Below, in pieces: positions 25,581-36,598 of a stretch of 64,000 bases of DNA. Origin of the DNA: Dama dama. Its lineage: Eukaryota > Chordata > Mammalia > Artiodactyla > Cervidae. The notes beneath the pieces are model-generated. The model was not told the origin of the DNA. It searched no databases and saw nothing but the letters and a program-made list of their open reading frames with translations. How positions within the stretch are numbered: position 1 is the first letter of the stretch; every line of letters starts with the position of its first letter. The DNA lies in NCBI RefSeq assembly GCF_033118175.1, contig NC_083714.1:9300001-9364000 (forward strand), written 5' to 3'. Both the position numbers and the translations under genes were made by a program.

Positions 25581-27007
25581 CAGAGCTCCCATGCCTCTAG
25601 GTCTTGGCAGTGTGGAGACAGCCAGTCCACACCTCCTCTCCTAGGAGGCCTGGGGCCTAGCTCCAGTGGAAAGGCACTAACGGAGCTGACCCCAGGAAGG
25701 ACACCCTGGGCATGTCTGACACACTCCCGCAGTATGCCCCTCCATGGGGCTGTACCACTTGAAGCCAGCAATGTCATTGCAAGGCTGTACAAGGGCAGGG
25801 GGCATGCTGTGTTCTGCCTCTGGCATCTGGGGCCTCTGAGCAGAACTGGCTTTCTCCCGCGGGCACATTTCCCTGGTGCCATCCAAAGGACGCTGCCAAA
25901 CATGGGCCAGATGGCTGCCGCTTCTTCCCAGGAGTAGGCACGCTTTCCCCGCATCCCACGCACTCTGGTTCTAGGCCCGGGAGAAAAGTGCTTTGGGGTG
26001 GTCTTCTCTCAGGGCCTTTGCACCTGAACGTAGGGGCATACTAGGGGACCCACACTCACAGGCAAATGCAGAAGCAGATCCACACAGCTGTTCCAGCCCC
26101 CTACACCTTCAGAGAGCTCTGGTGAGCCAGAGTCTGTCAGAAACCTCCTTGGCTACCCCACCAGCACAGCCTGGGTGTGAAGGGGCATAGCTGACCTCGG
26201 GGCATACTGAACCTCTTTCTCTCCATGGTGCGCTGAAGATGCTTGGCGAGCAAGGGCTTGAACATCCATCTAGTTGCTCCTCCCTACCCCCTGACAGAGC
26301 CCTCACGGCCTAGGCCTTGGCAATGTGGAGACACCCGGTCCGCAACTCCTCTCCAAGGAGGTCTGGGACTTAGTCCGAGTGGAAAGGAACTAGAGGAAAT
26401 AACCAAAGGAATCCGCCCGGGCATGTCTGACACACACCCGCAGCCTGCCCCTTCAGGGCGCAGTACCACTGAAAGCCAGGAATGTCTTTGCAAGGCCAGC
26501 CAAGGGCAGTGGCCATGCTGGGCTCTGACTCTGGCATTTCGGGCCTCTGAGCAGAACTGGCGTTCTCCTGCTGGAAGTCCTCCCCAGTTCCTTGCAAACG
26601 CAGGTTTGCAAGCACTCGCCGGTTGGCTGCCGATTCTTCCCTGAAGGAGTTCCGCTTTCCTTACATCCGGCGCACTCTGCTTCTAGGCCTGGGAGAAAAG
26701 CGCTTCGGGGTGGTCTTCTCTCCAAGCCCTTGCCCCTGAGCCTGGGGGCGAGCTAGGGGACCCACACTGACAGGCAAAGGCAGAATCACATGCACACGTC
26801 TCTTCCAGCCCTCTGCTCTGTCAAAGAGCTCTAGTGAGCCCAAGTCTCTCAGGAATATCCTTGGCTCATACAGAAACACAGCCTTGATGTGGACTTTCAT
26901 ACCCGACCTAGGGGCACAGTGTAACTCTTTCTCTCCGTTGGGCACTGAGGCGGCTTGTCCTGGCAAGAGCTTGAAAATCCATTCAGTAGCTCTTTCCTAG
27001 CCTCTGA
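25581..27007 (+). repeat. Array units, subtype B1 (right, two units)
   Basis: The unit at 25581 begins B2-like and becomes B1-like in its second half. The unit at 26294 has the B1 markers 'gctggaagtcctccccag' near 26570 and 'gggggcgagctaggg' near 26745. Its tail becomes A3-like after about 26800. Confidence 0.75.
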
Positions 27008-27038
27008 CCAAGTTCCCATTGCTCTAGCCCTTGGCAGT
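27008..27038 (+). repeat. Array unit remnant left of the L1
   Basis: The start of the next unit is cut off by the L1 5' end just after 'cccttggcagtttg'. The right flank of the L1 restarts about 70 bp earlier in the unit (see findings). Confidence 0.8.
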
Positions 27039-29413
27039 TTGTATCTTTCAACAGAAACTCTTAAGGCCAGAAGGGAATGGCAGGACATACTTTAAGTAAT
27101 GAATGAGAATAACCTACAACCCGTATTACTGTGCCCAGCATGGATCTCATTCAGATATGAAGGAGAATACAAAAGCTTTACAGACAAGCAAAAGTTGAGA
27201 GAATTCAGCACCACCAAACCAGCTCTTCAACAAATGCTAAAGGATCTTCTCTAGACAGAAAACACAGAAAGGTTGTATGAACGCGAACCCAAAACAACAA
27301 AGCAAACGGCATTAGGACAATTCTTATCAATAATTTCCTTAAATGTAAATTTGTTGAATGCCCCAACCAAAAGACAAAGACTGGCTGAATGGATACAAAA
27401 GAAGACCCCTATATGTGCTGTCTACAAGACACCCACCTCAAAACAAGGGACACATACAAACTGAAAGTGAAGGGCTGGAATAAAATATCTCACACAAACA
27501 GAGACCAAAAGAAAGCAGGAGTCGCAATACTCATATCAGATAAAATAGACTTTAAAATAAAGGCTGTGAAAAGAGACAAAGAGGGACAATACATAATGAT
27601 CAAAGGATCAATCCAAGAAGTAGATATAACAATTATAAATATATATGTACCCAACATAGGAGCACTGCAATATGTAAGGCTAACAAAAATGAAAGGGGAA
27701 ATTAACAATAACTCAGTAATAGTGGGAGACTTTAATACCCCACTCACACCTATGGACAGATCAACTATACAGAAAATTAACAAGGAAACACACACTTTAA
27801 ATGACACAATGGTCCAGCTAGACCTAATTGATACCTATAGGACATTTCACCCCAAAACAATCAATTTCACCTTTTTCTCAAGTGCACACGGATCCTTCTC
27901 CAGAATAGATCACATCCTGGGCCATAAATCTAGCCTTGGTAAATTCAAAAAATTAAAATCATTCCAGTCATCTTTTCTGACCACAATGCAGTAAGGTTAG
28001 ATCTCAATTACAGGAGAAAGAAAAAAAAACTATTAAAAATTCCAACATATGGAGGCTAAATAACACACTTCTGAATAATCAACAAATCATAGAAGAAATA
28101 AAAAAAGAAATCAAAATATGCATAGAAACGAATGAAAATGAAGACACAACAACCCAAAACCTATGGGACACTGTAAAAGCAGTGCTAAGGGGAAGGTTCA
28201 TAGCAATACAGGCTTACTTCAAGAAACAAGATATAAGTCAAACAAATAACCTAACTCTACACCTAAAGCAACTAGAGAAGGAAGAAATGAAGAACCGCAG
28301 GGTTAGTAGAAGTAAAGAAATCTTAAAAGTTAGGGCAGAAATAGATGCAAAAGAAACAAAAAAGACCATAGCAAAAATCAACAAAGCCAAAAGATGGTTT
28401 TTTGAAAAGGTAAATAAAATTGACAAACCGTTAGCCAGACTCATCAAGAAACAAAGGGAGAAGAACCAAATTAACAAAATTAGAAATGAAAATGGAGAGA
28501 TCACAACAGACAACACTGAAATACAAAGGCTCATAAGAGACTACTACCAGCAGCTATATGCCAATAAAGTGGACAACTTGGAAGAAATGGACAAATTCTT
28601 AGAAAAGTATAACTTTCCAAAACGGAACCAGAAAGATATAGAAGATCTTAACAGACCCATCCCAAGCAAGGAAATCAAAACTGTAATCAGAAATCTTCCA
28701 ACAAACAAAAGCCCGGGACCAGATGGCTTCACAGCTGAATTCTACCAAAAATTTAGAGAAGAGCTAACACCTATCTTACTCAAACTCTTCCAGAAAATTG
28801 CAGAAGAAGGCAAACTTCTGAACTCATTCTATGAGGCCACCATCACCCTCATTCCAAAACCAGACAAAGATGCCACAAAAAAAGAAAACTACAGGCCAAT
28901 ATCACTGATGAACATAGATGCAAAAATCCTTATCCAAATTCTAGTAAACAGAATCCCACCACATATTAAAAAAATCATACATCATGACCAAGTGGGCTTT
29001 ATCCCAGGAATGCAAGGATTCTTTAATATCTGCAAATCAATCAAAGTAATACACCACATTAACAAGTTGAAAGATAAAAATCATATGATTATCTCAATAG
29101 ATGCAGAGAAAGCCTTTGACAAAATTCAACATCCATTTATGATAAAAACTCTCCAGAAAGCAAGAATAGAAGGAACATATCTCAACATAATGAAAGCTAT
29201 ATATGACAAACCCACAGCAAACATTATCCTCAATGGTGAAAAATTGAAAGCATTTCCCCTAAAGTCAGGAACAAGACAAGGGTGCCCACTCTCACCACTA
29301 CTATTCAACATAGTTTTGGAAGTGTTGGCCACAGCAATCAGAGGAGGAAAAGAAATAAAACGAATCCAGATAGGAAAAGAAAAAGTAAAACTCTCACTGT
29401 TTGCAGACAACAT

Positions 29414-29652
29414 GATCCTCTACATAGTTAGTTAGTTAGGTTGCTCAGTAGTGTCCAACTCTTTGTGACCCCATGGACTGTCACCCACCAGGCTCCTCTG
29501 TCCATGGGATTCTCCAGGCAAGAATACTGGAGTGGGTTGCCATTCCCTTCTCCACGGTATCTTCCCAAACCAAGGATCGAACCCAGGTCTCCCGCATTGC
29601 AGGCCGACACTTTAACCTCTGAGCCACCAGGGAAGCCTGATCCTCTACATAG
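29414..29652 (-). mobile_element. Bov-tA SINE in the L1, with 14-bp target duplication
   Basis: The antisense SINE body (29428-29638) is flanked by a perfect gatcctctacatag duplication at 29414-29427 and 29639-29652. It lands directly after the FADN motif of the L1 reverse transcriptase. Confidence 0.92.
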
Positions 29653-30203
29653 AAACCCCTAAAGATTCTACCAAAAAATTATCAGAGCTAATCAATGAAT
29701 ACAGTAATGTTGCAGGATATAAAATTAACACACAGAAATCCCTTGAATTCCTATACACTAACAAGGAGAAAACACAAAGAGAAATTAAGGAAACAATACC
29801 ATTCACCATTGCAATAAAAAGAATAAAATACTTAGGAGTATATCTACCTAAAGAAATGAAAGACCTGTATATAGAAAACTATAAAACACTGATGAAAGAA
29901 ATCAAAGAGGACACATACAGATGGAGAAATATACCCTGCTCATGGATTGGAAGAATCAATACTGTGAAAATAACTATACTACCCAAAGCAATCTATAGAT
30001 TCAGTGCAATCCCTATCAAGCTACCAATGGTATTTTTCACAGAACTAGAACAAATAATTTCACAATTTGTACGGAAATACAAAAAACTCAAATAGCCAAA
30101 GCAATCTTGAGAAAGAAGAATGGAGCTGGAGGAATCAACCTGCCTGACTTCAGGCTCTACTACAAAGCCACTATCATCAAGACAGTATGGTACTGGCACA
30201 AAG

Positions 30204-30671
30204 AAAGAAATATAGATCAGTATGCTGTAATGTTCTTTATCTTTCTGGCTTACTTCACTCTGTATACTGACACATGTATATGGAATTTAGAAAGGTGATA
30301 ACGATAACCCTATATGCAGAACAGAAAAAGAGACACAGAAATACAGAACAGACTTTTGAACTTTGTGGGAGAATGTGAGGGTGGGATATTTCAAAAGAAC
30401 AGCATGTATGCTATCTATGGCGAAACAGATCACCAGCCCAGGTGGGATGCATGAGACAAGTGCTCCGGCCTGGTGCACTGGGAAGACCCAGAGGAATCGG
30501 GTGGAGAGGGAGGTGGGAGGGGGGATCGGGATTGGGAATACATGTAAATCCATGGCTGATTCATATCAATGTATGACAAAACCCACTGGAGAAAAAAAAT
30601 AAAAATAAAAAATAAATAAATAAATAAAACAACATAGATACAGAAAAAAAAAAAAAAAGAAATATAGATCA
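30204..30671 (+). mobile_element. Nested short L1 3' end with target duplication
   Basis: About 440 bp of L1 3' end, including its 3' UTR and an A-rich tail (30590-30655), lie between two copies of aaagaaatatagatca (30204-30219 and about 30656-30671). The inserted piece resembles the host L1's own 3' UTR at 31.8-32.1 kb, so the two elements are from the same lineage. Confidence 0.88.
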
Positions 30672-32161
30672 ATGGAACAGAACTGAAAGCCCAGAGATAA
30701 ATCCACGTACCTATGGACACCTTATCTTTGACAAAGGAGGCAAGGATATACAATGGAAAAAAAGCAACCTCTTTAACAAGTGGTGCTGGGAAAACTGGTC
30801 AACCACTTGTAAAAGAATGAAACTAGGACACTTTCTAACACCATACACAAAAATAAACTCAAAATGGATTAAAGATCCAAATGTAAGACCAGAAACTATA
30901 AAACTCCTAGAGGAAAACATAGGCAAAACACTCTCTGACATGAATCACAGCAGGATCCTCTATGACCCACCTCCCAGAATATTGGAAATAAAAGCAAAAA
31001 TAAACAAATGGGGCCTAATGAAACTTAAAAGCTTTTGCACTACAAAGGAAACTATAAGCAAGGTGAAAAGACAGCCCTCAGATTGGGAGAAAATAATAGT
31101 AAATGACACAACAGATAAAGGGTTAATCTCAAAAATATACAAGCAACTCCTGCAGCTCAATTCCAGAAAAATAAATGACCCAATCAAAAAATGGGCCAAA
31201 GAACTAAACAGACATTTCTCCAAAGAAGACATACAGATGGCTAACAAACACATGAAAAGATGCTCAACATCACTCGTTATCAGAGAAATGCAAATCAAAA
31301 CCACAATGAGGTACCATTACACGCCAGTCAGAATGGCTGCTATCCAAAAGTCTGCAAGCAATAAATGCTGGAGAGGGTGTGGAGAAAAGGGAACCCTCTT
31401 ACACTGTTGGTGGGAATGCAAACTAGTACAGCCACTATGGAGAACAGTGTGGAGATTCCTTAAAAACCTGGAAATAGAACTGCCATATGACCCAGCAATC
31501 CCACTCCTGGGCATACACACCGAGGAAACCAGATCTGAAAGAGACACATACACCCCAATGTCCATCACGGCGCTGTTTATAATTGGCAGGACATGGGAGC
31601 AACCTAGACGCCCATCAGCAGACAACTGGATAAGGAAGCTATGGTACATATACACCATGGAATATTACTCAGCCATTAAAAAGAATTCATTTGAATCAGT
31701 TCTAATGAGATGGATGAAACTGGAGCCCATTATACAGAGTGAAGTAAGCCAGAAAGATAAAGACCAATACAGTATACTAACGCATATATATGGAATTTAG
31801 AAAGATGGTGATGATAACCCTGTATGCAAAACAGAAAAAGAGACACAGATGTACAGAACAGACTTTGGGACTCTGTGGGAGAAGGTGAAGGTGGGATGTT
31901 CTGAGAAAATAGCATTGAAACAAGTATACTATCAAGGGTGAAACAGATCACCAGCCCAGGTTGGATGCATGAGACAAATGTTCAGGGCTGGTGCTCTGGG
32001 AAGACCCAGAGGGATGGGATAGGGAGGGAGGTGGGAGGGGAGATCGGGATGGGGAACATATGTAAACCCATGGCTGATTCATGTCAATGTATGGCAAAAA
32101 CCACTACAATATTGTAAAGTAATCAGCCTCCAACTAATAAAAATAAATGGAAAAAAAAAAA

Positions 32162-33611
32162 GAAAATCCATCCAGTGGCTCTTCCCTTACTTCTGACTGA
32201 GCTCCCATTGCTCTAGCCCTTGGCAGTTTGGAGACAACAGATCCACGCCTCTTCTCCAAGTAGGTCTGGGGTCTAGTTGGCGTGGAAAGGCAATAGCGGA
32301 GCTGATCCCACTAAGGTGCCCAGGCACGCCTGACAACACTCTCGCAGCCTGCTCCTTCATGAGCAGTACAACTTGAAGCCAGCAATCTCTCTGCAAGGCT
32401 GGCAAAGGGCAGGAGAGATGCTCGCCTTTGACTCTGGAATGTCGGTCCTCTGAACAGAACTGGAGTTCACCCGTTGGAACAGCTAAGCCTGTCCTTCCAA
32501 ATACCGACTTGCAAACACTCACCAGTCAGCTGCCTATTCTTCCCCGAAGGAGGCTTGCTTTTCCACCATGCTGTGAACTCCGTTTCCAAGCCTGTGGGAA
32601 AAGTGCTTCTTGGAGATCATTTCCCAGGGCTTGTTTCCCCTGAGCCTGGTACAAGCTAGGGGAACCAAAATCACAGGCAAAGGCAGAACCACATGCACAT
32701 GTCTCTTCCAGCCCACTGCTCTGTCAGAGAGCTCTAGTGAGCCTAAGTCTGTCAGGAACATCCTTGGCTCCTACAGACACACAGCCTGGGTGTGGACGTG
32801 CATACCTAACATAGAGGCACAGTGGGCTTCTTTCTCTCCATGGGGCTCTGAGGCTGCTCGTCCTGGCAAGAGCTTGAAAATTCATCCAGTGGCTCTTCCC
32901 TTACCTCTGACCGAGCTTCCATTGCTCTAGCCCTTGGCACTTTGGAGACGACCATTCCGCACCTCCTCTGCAAGTGGGCCTGGTGCCTAGTTGGCCTGGA
33001 ATAGCGCAGCTGACCCCAGTAAGGTGTCCAGGCATGCCTGACACCCTCCCGCAGCCTGCTCCTTTCATGGGCAGTACAACTTGAAGCCAGGTATGTCTCT
33101 GCAAGGCTGGCAAAGGGCAGGGGAGATGCTGGACTCTGACTCTGGAATGTCGGTCCTCTGAGCAGAACTGGACTTCTCCTGTTATAATAGCTAAGCTGCT
33201 CCTTCCAAATACCAGCTTGCAAACACTCACCGGGTGGCTGCCTCTTCTTCCCCTAAGGAGGCTCACTTCCCTTGCATGCTGCAAACTCTGCTTCCAAGCC
33301 TGTGGGAAAAGCACTTCTTAGAGATCTTTTCCCAGGGCTTGTTTCCCCTGAGCCTGGGGACATGCTAGGGGACCCACACTCACAGGCAAAGGCAGAACCA
33401 CATGCACACGTCTGTTCCAGCCCATTGCTCTGTCAGAGAGCTCTAGTGAGCCTGTCAGGAACATCCTTGGCTTCTACAGACACAGCCTGGGTGTGGACGG
33501 GCATACGTGACCTAGGGGCACAGTGGGCCTCTTTCTTTCCATGGGGCGCTGAGGCTGCTCGTCCTGGCAAGAGCTTGAAAATCCATCCAGTGGCTCTCCC
33601 CTTACCTCTGA
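32162..33611 (+). repeat. Array units, subtype A3 (right, two units)
   Basis: Units restart near 32196 and 32912. Both carry the A3 markers ('cttcttggagatcat' near 32605, 'cttagagatctttt' near 33315, 'agctaagc' near 32480 and 33190). They mirror the single A3 unit on the left at 14.9-15.6 kb. Confidence 0.75.
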
Positions 33612-34500
33612 CTGAGTTCCCATTGCTCTAGCCCTTGGCAGTTTGGAGACAACTGGTCCATGCCTCCTCTCCAAGTAGGCCTGGGGCCTAGTTGGAGTGG
33701 AAAGGCAATAGCAGAGCTGACCCCAGTAAGGTGCCCAGGCATGCCTGACACACTCCCGCAGCCTGCTCCTTCATGGGCTGTACAATTTGAAGCCAGGAAT
33801 GTCTCTGCAAGGCTGGCAAAGGGCAGGGGCAATGCTCAGCTCTGACTCTGGAATGTTGGTCCTTTGAGCAGAACTGGAGTTGTCCCTTTGGAACAGCTAA
33901 CCTGTTCCTTCCAAATACCGTCTTGCAAACACTTGCTGGTTGGCTGCCTCTTCTTTCCTTAAGGAAGCTCGCTTTCCCTGCATCCTGTGAACTCCCGGTC
34001 CCAGCCTCCCGGAAATGTGCTTCTTAGAGTTCCTTTCTTAGGGGCAGTTATCCCTGACCTTGGGGCCATGGGGAGTAGCCCCACACTCACAGCCAAAGGC
34101 AGAGCCACCTCCACACATCTCTTCCATCCCTGTTGCTCTGTAGGAGAGTTCTAGTGAGCCTAGGACTGTAAGGAAAATTCTTGGCTTTGACCGGAACACA
34201 GCCTATGTGTGAACCTGCATACCTGACGTAGGGGCCACAGGGCTCATGTTTACCTGTAGTGGGCCCTGAAGCGATGCAGCCTAGCAAGAGCTTTAAAGTC
34301 CTTCCAGTTGCACTTTTTGTACCTCTGACAGAGCTAGCTTTGCTCCACACTTTGGCAGTGTGGAGGAAACAGGGCCCAACCCCCTCTGCAAGGGGACATG
34401 GGGCTTACTTCAAGAGGAAAGCCCCTTGTGGATCTGAGCCCAGGAAGGCACCCAGTCATGTCAAACACACTCCCTCTGCTTGCTTCTTCATGGGCAGTAC
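33612..34500 (+). repeat. Array units, subtype A1 (right, before the ERV)
   Basis: The unit at 33612 ends with the A1 marker 'taggggcagttatccctga' near 34037 and 'ggggccatggggagtagc' near 34064. The next unit starts at 34330 and is broken by the ERV after 'gggcagtac' at 34500. Confidence 0.8.
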
Positions 34501-34991
34501 TGAAAGTTTGTTGCTGACACACGAAAAGACACCGGGTTTCTTGGCTTCCGGAGGAGAAGAATTCAATCCAGGGCCAGAGATGTGGCTTGATCACTCAGAG
34601 ATTTTGTGTAATAAAGTTTTATTAAAGTATAAAGGAGATAGAGAAAGCTTCTGACATAGGCATCAGAAGGGAGCAGAAAGAGTACCCCCTTGCTAGTTTT
34701 AGCAATGGAATTATATACTCTCTAATTAGTTATTACAGTGAATCAAAAGAATGGAGGTTGTAAAGAACTCTCTAGACCTACTCTCATAATTTACACCTTA
34801 AGATAACAGAGTTAGCCAGAATGTTTTTTCCAGATACTGTCCTCAAGCAGGATACATTATTGTTATATAATCCTAAGGAATGTAGAGGAACAAAAAAAGT
34901 TTGTCCTTTCTTCCTCCTTGAGAATGCCAGACCCCTCTCTCCTTGGGGACCCCTAGATTTCTTATCACCTGCCTAGGAAATGACTCTCTCA
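34501..34991 (-). mobile_element. 3' LTR of the minus-strand ERV
   Basis: On the minus strand it starts TGAGAGAGTCA and ends with AACTTTCA, about 491 bp. It carries AATAAA (minus strand, near 34610) and a TATA-like box near 34712. Compared with the 5' LTR it lacks four bases near 34753. Confidence 0.9.
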
Positions 34992-35009
34992 TTCCTCCCT
35001 TTTCTTTTA
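34992..35009 (-). promoter_or_regulatory. Polypurine tract of the minus-strand ERV
   Basis: The purine run, read on the minus strand, lies directly next to the 3' LTR and corresponds to 8597-8613 in the first ERV. Confidence 0.8.
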
Positions 35010-35113
35010 GGAGATTTCTGTTGCCAAGGGAAAGGGGTGTCATTTTCATTCTGCAACTACTTCCTGCAGGTGCATGGTCCCTAAGTTGTTAATGCAACAT
35101 ATTCTCCTAACCC

Positions 35114-36546
35114 TCATATTGAGGGTCTCTGATCCAGGGGCCCAAAGTAATAGTTGTAGGAGGCTGTGGCCCTTATAGGAGCTCGAACAACCATTTGTGA
35201 CTTTAAAGCCTTTCTGCGACTAGAAACAAACCCAGTTACACAGTTACAGATGCAGGGAGCAAATAGCAAAAATAGAACAATCAGAATTATTGCAATTAAG
35301 GTAGTTTTCCACAATGGGGAACTGGTTAACGTCTCCCAAAGTGAGGCAATTGAGGCTTCAGGAATATCCATAGCCCCAGTCATCTTGGTCATGTGTTTAG
35401 TAAAATGAGTAACATTAGTGCTCATACCAGGTATATAAGTACAGCATTGGGTATGAGTAATGGCACAAGTTTCTCCTTGCACAGCTGTCAGAATATCTAA
35501 AACTAATCTGTTCTGTAAAACCACCTTTCTAATTTGTGCTTGTTCAGCATTAAGAGCCAAAATAGCTTTTTGAGAATCTTGTAATGCCTGTTGAGTAAAA
35601 TGAGTCAAAGCATCCACTCGTAGCATAACATCTGTAGTTCCCAAAGAGGGAACAAACACTGCAGCCAAATAATCATACCAGTGAAATACAGACCTTGCCC
35701 ACCGAGTTTTAAGGTGGGATAAATTAGCAGGCTTTTCTGGAAGCTCTGAAAATATAAAGCCGTGTGTAGAGGCTAGACCTAGGGTACATCCCCCTATCCA
35801 ACCAGGGGGAAGCCATGCCCATAAGTAAGAGCCACATATCCAATAAGTCCCGTTTGGAGCAAGCCAGCATGACTGAGATATCCAGTCCCAATCAGTGCCT
35901 GGCCAGACAAAGGGAGGACCTGAATTGGGGTTGGAAAACACGGGAATGATTACATTGCATATTTCCTGAGGCAAAAATCCTAAGTGTTTCCAATCATTAT
36001 AATTAAGTTTTTGACTAACTTCTGGGGATGGCTCTATTTGTTTCCAGCATATAGGGGCAGTAGATATTAGACGTCCTTTTTCAGGAGTTAACATATAACC
36101 TCATCCCATATTTGATAAACGTCAGGTAAAAAACCATTAGATCTAGACCTATTTGCCTTATGTGTAGCAAAATAGTCATTGAACCGAGATAATGTATAAT
36201 CAAAATTAAGAGTCACATTATGTCCATAGTTAAAGTACAAAGTGTTGCACCAGTCCATTTTAGGGTTGTTAGATGTCATCAGATGAAGAAGAGGCATCGC
36301 ATATGATTGTTGTCGAAGGTATTCACAGACTTGGAGAAAGTCTTTTCCTTGAAATGGAGATGTCCACCACGGGAAGACTTCCACTGATGAAGCGGGGAGT
36401 GCTCCACAGACCCAGCAGTTAGACTGATTGTGAAATGCAGCGAAGGACTGAGCCCAGGACAGGAAGGCATTGTCTTGAGGATCAAATGGCAGACTCAGGA
36501 TTTTTTGAATCAGCATAAGTAGGCTCACATAAATTATCAGGCCCAT
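35114..36546 (-). pseudogene. ERV env, nearly open but frameshifted
   Basis: The envelope frame starts at 36546 with a hydrophobic leader. The surface subunit has a CWVC motif near 36410, the gamma-type site that pairs covalently with the transmembrane subunit. A single-base loss near 36090, judged by comparison with the first ERV, ends the frame after about 152 codons. A second frame of 326 codons (36094-35114) continues with the rest of the surface subunit and the transmembrane subunit. The latter shows a CX6CC motif near 35447-35475, a membrane segment near 35240-35310 and a short tail. I see no clear furin-type cleavage site. It is broken as it stands. Confidence 0.85.
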
Positions 36547-36598
36547 CTGAAAAGTACACAGTCAGACCATAGAAAGTAAAGACATAAATTGATATCAC

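Larger units (their letters stand above)
27330..31800 (+). pseudogene. L1 ORF2 pseudogene (endonuclease and reverse transcriptase)
   Basis: The endonuclease part (27333-27994) keeps VGDFN near 27720 and FSRIDHIL near 27897. It has Asp in place of the usual catalytic Glu in the QETH-type motif (LQDTHLK near 27425), and frameshifts near 27400 and 27985. The reverse transcriptase part is open from 28182 to 29435. Its catalytic FADD motif reads FADN near 29400, so one essential Asp is replaced by Asn. The C-terminal cysteine motif (CGEKGTLLHCWWEC) is at about 31379-31420, and the frame ends at about 31800. With a mutated active site, frameshifts and two insertions, the protein cannot be active. 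Confidence 0.85.
27039..32161 (+). mobile_element. 5'-truncated ruminant L1 with nested SINE and L1
   Basis: It begins in the ORF1 end or inter-ORF region, covers ORF2 and the 3' UTR, and ends in a short poly(A) at about 32150-32161. A Bov-tA SINE (29428-29638) and a second L1 3' end (30220-30658) were inserted into it later. Removing them leaves about 4.45 kb, so ORF1 and the 5' promoter are missing. Its 3' end has no simple target duplication with the left flank. Confidence 0.9.

Noticed and set aside
10631..27000. Many open frames of 60-160 codons on both strands of the 710-bp array
   Set aside because: They occur in several phases at once, many need non-ATG starts, and their ends shift between units. 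They follow from GC-rich repeated sequence with few stops. No protein family is recognisable.
34259..34654. 131-codon + strand frame across the array/ERV boundary
   Set aside because: It combines array sequence with antisense LTR. Neither half is coding.
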